Source: Perkinsus chesapeaki
Lineage: Eukaryota > Perkinsozoa > Perkinsida > Perkinsidae
NCBI GenBank assembly: GCA_013115145.1
Contig: JAAPAO010000546.1
Span: 1 to 24,318 of the forward strand
Reading direction: 5' to 3'
Length of the DNA: 24,318 nucleotides
This document shows positions 20,338 to 24,318 of this stretch, one piece after another. Position 1 is the first letter of the stretch. Each line of letters starts with the position of its first letter. The translations under genes and the position numbers were made by a program. Below the pieces are notes generated by a model, which worked only from the letters and a program-made list of their open reading frames with translations, was not told the origin of the DNA and did not search any database.

Positions 20338-20930
20338 ATGGTTCCCACCTTCAACGCGTTCATCATATGCCTTATCGGGAGTTATGGGCTGGAGGAGAGA
20401 GTATCTGGGCAGGCGAGCGGGTACGATGCTGCTCGCATGATAGAATGGCCGAAACTGTTTCAGGAAAAGTACAGCACAAGTGGGAATGCATGGCCGCGTG
20501 GCCAACATTAAAGAAAGCAGGTTGTTTGTCGCTCCTCAAGTTCATGTGCTACGCAGGTTCCTTTTCCAAGCCCGACGGGATTTGCAGGAAGAAGTCATTA
20601 TTTGGCGGCCCTACCAACTGCACTTGCCCTGCTGGGGAAATACTCTATTGTACGAGGCCTGAGGTATGCTCAATTTGATACGCAATGACTAGTACATAAC
20701 GCGGTTATTTTCAGTTGCTCCGTTATATTTATCCGCGCTGTGTCTGTGGAATACCATGTTCGGAAAAGACGACCTGTCCGCTCCCGTCCGGGGGAATCGG
20801 AAAGCCTTACTGTCACCGCCATAAGCTCTGTATGCTCGGTTGCGGAAAGGTATCAGGCTACTTTAGCTCCGTAGAGCGAGTGTCATCCAGGTTTCTTTCT
20901 GTCAGGGGTATGTATGTCCAGGAAATATGA
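20338..20930 (+). CDS. Small Cys-rich protein with signal-like start, two or three exons
   Basis: A hydrophobic N terminus (MVPTFNAFIICLIGSYG) suggests secretion. The Cys-rich part starts by about 20445 in another frame and includes KFMCYAGSFSKPDGICRK, NCTCPAGEILYC and, after a 51-base intron (20664-20714), PRCVCGIPC, TTCPLP, PYCHRHKLCMLGC. The intron fits phase 0 and the exon structure is shared with copy A. The link between the start and the Cys-rich frame needs an intron or a frameshift that I could not place, although a 23-base GT-AG stretch at about 20430 would restore frame. The dense, regularly spaced cysteines point to a disulphide-bonded secreted protein. I cannot assign a family. 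A GTATCAG donor-like site after LGCGK may remove the last 20 residues. Confidence 0.55.
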
Positions 20931-20992
20931 AATGCTTCAGAGATTGGACTGCAGACTGCTTGTATGACAACAAATAGCATGGGATACTCTGC

Positions 20993-21009
20993 GATCGGGA
21001 TTCCCGATC
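20993..21009. repeat. Palindrome, copy B version
   Basis: GATCGGGA-T-TCCCGATC, an 8-base stem with one central base. It sits directly after the same ATGGGATACTCTGC that starts the different hairpin in copy A. Confidence 0.85.
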
Positions 21010-21087
21010 AAGTCATTCTAATATGACACATCAGCTCCCTCTCGGAGACTGGCTCGTATGCGGTATGCCTCAAAGACATCCATCCAC

Positions 21088-21120
21088 AGTGAATCGATAT
21101 CATAGTGAATCATTCACTAT
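21088..21120. repeat. Three-arm palindrome AGTGAAT/AGTGAAT/ATTCACT
   Basis: ATAGTGAAT-C-ATTCACTAT at 21102-21120 is a perfect 9-base stem. Another AGTGAAT arm lies at 21088. The corresponding stretch of copy A (about 17905-17925) has no such palindrome. Confidence 0.8.
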
Positions 21121-21227
21121 TACACGCACGCACTAGTTGTGCTTTTCCAATCGCTCATTCAAGCCTCGTGTTGTTCGTGAGCCCAACGGGGGATAAAAAT
21201 ATTACGTTCGATATCCACACCAAAGAA

Positions 21228-21249
21228 TCGATAGTATCGAGTTTCGATA
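21228..21249. repeat. Three-arm palindrome TCGATA/TATCGA/TCGATA
   Basis: Arms at 21228, 21235 and 21244 with spacers G and GTT. Confidence 0.75.
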
Positions 21250-21275
21250 TTGTTCCGAGTTATATCAGTAGGATT

Positions 21276-21298
21276 TGACATGCCGCATGTCACATGCG
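21276..21298. repeat. Chained palindromes TGACATGC/GCATGTCA and CGCATGT/ACATGCG
   Basis: Two perfect stems (8 and 7 bases), each with a single central C, share the middle arm. Confidence 0.85.
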
Positions 21299-21595
21299 TA
21301 AAACCGAGGTGCGAGTGACCTGGTGCATCCCGACGCTGTTGTTGTGCGTTTGCACAGATTTACCCCACCGTCAACGGATGGCGGCTCCGCGACCTGCGTG
21401 AGCTTCAGCCTCCGCCGGCCTGTCAGTTCCTATGTTTCTCTATGGCCGCCTTAGCACGCCAACTCGCCGGTCCTGCCATCATGCGTGGGCCGACTCAACC
21501 CCCCTCCCCCCACTGACCGAGGCTTTGGTAGAGTGCGATCCGTTTCGAATCATCGTAGTAGGTCGCGCTGGACAAGCAGCAGAACGCGTCGGTCG

Positions 21596-21620
21596 TGTAG
21601 GCGCCTACGTTGCGCCTACA
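21596..21620. repeat. Inverted repeat TGTAGGCGC/GCGCCTACA
   Basis: A 9-base perfect stem around 7 bases. The left arm also forms the even palindrome GTAGGCGCCTAC at 21597-21608. Confidence 0.8.
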
Positions 21621-21742
21621 TCGCGCCTCTGATGCAGCTTGTATCGCATTTGTAACATTGGTAATGTTGTGAAGGGCCAACACAACAGATAGAAATATCA
21701 GATTAGAATTACAGTACAGTCAAATTTAACCCCCCAAAGGTG

Positions 21743-24178
21743 TCACAGGCGACTGACTGAGCGGCGTCCCACCTGACGAGCAAGACTTATTATATTACAG
21801 AAAAACACGAGGGACCAACCAGGAGATTTGGCCATGTGCGATCTCATTCGTCGGAGATCCACCAAATCGCCGAGCAATGTCTGTGCCATTTCCGTGGACT
21901 CCTGAAGGATACCTGTAAACATTCGGAATTCGGGACCGAAAACTCCCCAGTGGGGTCCCCGCAGTGAGATGAGCTTGTAGTCACCCACATCGGTCGATAG
22001 AGTGAATGGATTCCGTGCGCCCTGATGCGTTGCTTGGGCGACGTTCTGGGAATCCTTAATAGCTGATTCATGCTACACAGCTCGTAACATTAGCTTACCG
22101 ATATCCTTTGTGGTTGAAGTAACGGACGTCAGGGGCTGCAGAGCTGCTCGATGAACTCTGAAGAAGAACTGAGTTGACCAAACGATGTATCGCTGTCACA
22201 TCCTCCGGCAAGAGTCAATCTCTGTCAACAGTTCAGCGAATCCAACACCAGCACTGCTGAAGGACACCACTATGCCTTCTCAACCGCATATCTTCCTACC
22301 TGTCTATATTGGCAAGAGCGATCTCCAATGCTTCTGAGCCCGATCGACGCCGCTTCACACACGACTTGTCTCTGCGTATCCATTTCGTTGCGGAGCTGAG
22401 GATTGGTGTGCATGAGATAATACGGTAAGGTTCACTTCTAATATTTGTTTTCTCAGCCGCATGTTTGCCGTGTGATAAGCTCTGATTTCACCATTCTGTC
22501 TTAATGGCTCAGTGAGGCTCTGTGTAGTGCCTGAATCACCAGCGAGCTGCCGGCTTCCTAGCGGTTGTGTGCGGACTTTGCATTTCAGCCAGTTTCCGCT
22601 GCCGGGAGAGATCAGCCGGCAGCCTGGCGACGTCTTCGTATAGCCTCTCACGCTGCTCTACCAATGAGGTTATCTGCAAAGTTGTAATGCTTCAGTAAAA
22701 GAATAAAGATGAAAAACAAAGACCAACTGGAGACCAACTGACGACGAGTCAGTGAGGCTTCGGTTGGCCAATGATGAAGTTCTATTTGTTACATGATTCC
22801 CGTAACCTAGTGCGACTCCGGAACTATAAGAGCAGCTACAGTACAGTAGACCTTAAGCCAAACACACATTATATAATATATACATATAATATTGCCTATG
22901 GCTCGTCGGGGCAGCCTCGGTGATGCAAACGAAGAGGGGGAAGCTAATTCATAACAGACCTCAGAGGAGAGGGCTTCCCTCTGCTCCATCATGAGTGCCT
23001 GGTGACCATCATGAGATATGAGGGAGGTAGGCTGCACACAATCGGTCTGTACTTCTAAGGGCAACACATGTGACACAAGAGACACTTCCACCGTAAGTTA
23101 CCAGTTGACACTCGTGCTTCTGCTAAGGCTTCTGCCATCACACCGATTGTCACCATGTACGGCTGGTCAGTGGAGGTGGCGGTGTTAGTGACTAACGCTG
23201 AGCATTGAACATCTGAGATAGAAACGGATGGAAGCAACTTCCAGTGAAACGACCCCACTCCCGACGAACGTATACACCGACCTCAACTCACTGTAATATA
23301 TTTAAAGTGACTTACCAAGAGCGTCTGAACCATTATACAAATTGCGGTCCTGTTGCGTGCTGGGCGATTGGAATGGAACACACGGTATTCATACGTCCCC
23401 CTTATTCCCCAATCTTAAAAATGTCACAATGCTCAATAGCTTACAGGCATCTTCAGGTTCGTCCGTAGGAGACTGCTCGTCGCCGAAAAGAAAGACTCTT
23501 TGGTTGAGGATGAGAGCCTCTTAAAGAAGCTACAAGCCTCCAGTGTTCTTGAGGAACCAAGAAAGATGAAGTTACTGCTTTCCACCTGTGCTCTTAAGGA
23601 CTCATCTCTTCAGCCAGGAGGTTCATCCTGGACTCCGTTAACTCCTCGACCTTCACACTGTCACTTGTGAGAGTTCTCGTGGAGTATAGGAAGTTGTGGC
23701 AGACGGAAGGGTAGGAAAATCGGCTAAGAGGAGAACGTAATTCAGTGTACAGTGATCCAAGATGAGCGCTAGGATGGGAGAGACTCGATACATGCCAGAG
23801 TCGAAAGTTGAGGAAGGATGACTAATCATGCTATGAGAACCGCCCGGAGCTGAGTTGTAATAGTCAAGCTTGGCTTGCTTCAAACCGAAAGGCGCAAACG
23901 TCGCGCAACGGGGTTGAAGCGAGGCTGGCAAGCGCTCATAGATTTCACCGCAACGATCACTGACAACCGTTTCATACCCAAGCATTCTTTATCCACAACA
24001 GTGCTTTATCGGACCTCGGCTCATTTCTTATACACGGACTAACAGACACGTACTTCCTTGCACTTGTGATGAGCGACAGTAGCACTATCTTTTCAAGGGC
24101 GAGCCCTTCTGCTAATTTAGACTCTCTTTGTAGAGATTGTCCCAGATATGGTATCTCATCCCACAATAATTGTCCCAT
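21743..24178 (-). CDS. Putative multi-exon coiled-coil protein, unknown function
   Basis: Assembled from splice-consistent minus-strand segments. ATG at 24178 opens MGQLLWDEIPYLGQSLQRES; this exon ends at 24054 and joins 23959 (DRCGEIYERLPASLQPRC). Then come 23519-23445 (LNQRVFLFGDEQSPTDEPED), 23359-23316, 23237-23102 (LLPSVSISDVQCSA, TDQPYMVTIGVMAEALAEAR), and after a 47-base intron 23054-22960 (VQTDCVQPTSL, ALMMEQREALSSE). A helical exon from 22673 (LVEQRERLYEDVARL) follows. Segments with MRLRKQILE and LRNEMDTQRQVV (40-base intron at about 22414-22453) and EALEIALANID come later. The last open stretch (ILQESTEMAQTLLGDL) ends in TGA at 21743. Several phases agree exactly (23316/23237 and 23102/23054), but not all joins are solved. 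The charged, heptad-like stretches suggest coiled coil. It converges on the Cys-rich gene. Confidence 0.5.
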
Positions 24179-24197
24179 TCTCTGTGTTGTGCATAGC

Positions 24198-24220
24198 GTG
24201 ACGCTAGTCACTAGCGTCAC
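24198..24220. repeat. Perfect 23-base palindrome with one-base centre
   Basis: GTGACGCTAGT and ACTAGCGTCAC around a single C. Its left arm also pairs with TAGCGT upstream, as TAGCGT-G-ACGCTA at 24194-24206, giving the three-arm layout. Confidence 0.95.
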
Positions 24221-24269
24221 AAAATTGCATTACAAGGCACTAGCGGCTAGTGCCTTGTAATGCAATTTT
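24221..24269. repeat. Perfect 49-base palindrome with one-base centre
   Basis: A 24-base arm at 24221-24244 is exactly reverse-complementary to 24246-24269, around G24245. The arms begin AAAATTGCATTACAAGG and end in CTAGC at the centre. There are no mismatches. Confidence 0.97.
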
Positions 24270-24318
24270 ATGAACGTAATAAGTTAAGTTCTCCTCTCAA
24301 GATTGTATTTTATTGGGT

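Larger units (their letters stand above)
19152..21820. repeat. Segmental duplication, copy B (better preserved)
   Basis: Colinear partner of 16322-18500. It includes the start of the homology near CCAGGCTGAGGCTCC, the oxygenase fragment, the coding-like block, the Cys-rich gene and the 3' end of the minus-strand gene. It has an extra 140 bases near 19200-19340 with a long hairpin, and an extra 150 bases at about 19888-20040. Confidence 0.85.
24179..24318. other. Upstream region of the minus-strand gene, dominated by palindromes
   Basis: 140 bases to the window edge. Two perfect palindromes abut (24198-24220 and 24221-24269), the first only 20 bases upstream of the proposed minus-strand ATG. 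Nothing else is recognisable. Confidence 0.6.

Noticed and set aside
16322-21820. Transposon or MITE explanation for the duplicated unit
   Set aside because: No terminal inverted repeats, target-site duplication, transposase or reverse transcriptase frame was found at the unit edges.
1-24318. tRNA, rRNA, CRISPR arrays
   Set aside because: No cloverleaf with intact T-loop, no rRNA-like stretch and no regularly spaced direct repeats were seen on reading; a tRNAscan or Rfam run was not possible.

Overview
This is a eukaryotic, protist-like window. Every confident gene is split by GT-AG introns, most of them only 39-54 bases long. TAA, TAG and TGA all serve as stops in the models below, so the standard code applies. 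Very short introns, head-to-tail ABCA genes, small Cys-rich secreted-type proteins and pyrimidine-rich AGs a few bases before start codons would suit an alveolate, with Perkinsus as my first guess. No species marker is present, so that assignment is inference.

Layout. Bases 1-3574 (+) hold the C-terminal half of an ABCA-type ABC transporter; its start lies left of the window. Bases 4570-10929 (+) hold a complete ABCA paralogue of 17 exons and 1800 codons (TMD1-NBD1-TMD2-NBD2). The two genes share intron positions and most exon lengths. They also share two nearly identical tracts (1-73/7339-7411 and 1734-2091/9221-9578) inside otherwise diverged sequence, which suggests gene conversion. Bases 11080-12038 (+) hold a small multi-exon gene I do not recognise. 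Bases 12574-13497 (+) hold a two-domain glyoxalase/VOC protein. Bases 14273-15878 (+) hold a six-exon 2-oxoglutarate/Fe(II) oxygenase of the isopenicillin-N-synthase type with a signal-like N terminus.

From about 16.1 kb the window becomes repetitive. A unit of 2.2-2.7 kb occurs twice, a decayed copy A (16322-18500) and a better-preserved copy B (19152-21820). It carries fragments copied from the oxygenase gene, a coding-like block, a small Cys-rich secreted-protein gene, and the 3' end of a minus-strand gene. The minus-strand gene (24178 down to 21743) looks like a coiled-coil protein of unknown function. A relic of one of its exons lies at 16130-16275.

The most unusual signal is a family of short perfect inverted repeats with a one-base centre, often chained as three alternating arms (X-n-X'-n-X). 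I found them mostly in introns and intergenic DNA at 3.9, 13.8-14.1, 15.0, 16.9, 17.9-18.7, 21.0-21.3 and 24.2 kb. The largest is a 49-base perfect palindrome at 24221-24269. Several are present in one repeat copy and absent or different in the other, so they turn over quickly. The genes do not form an obvious pathway; the ABCA pair is the only clear functional group.
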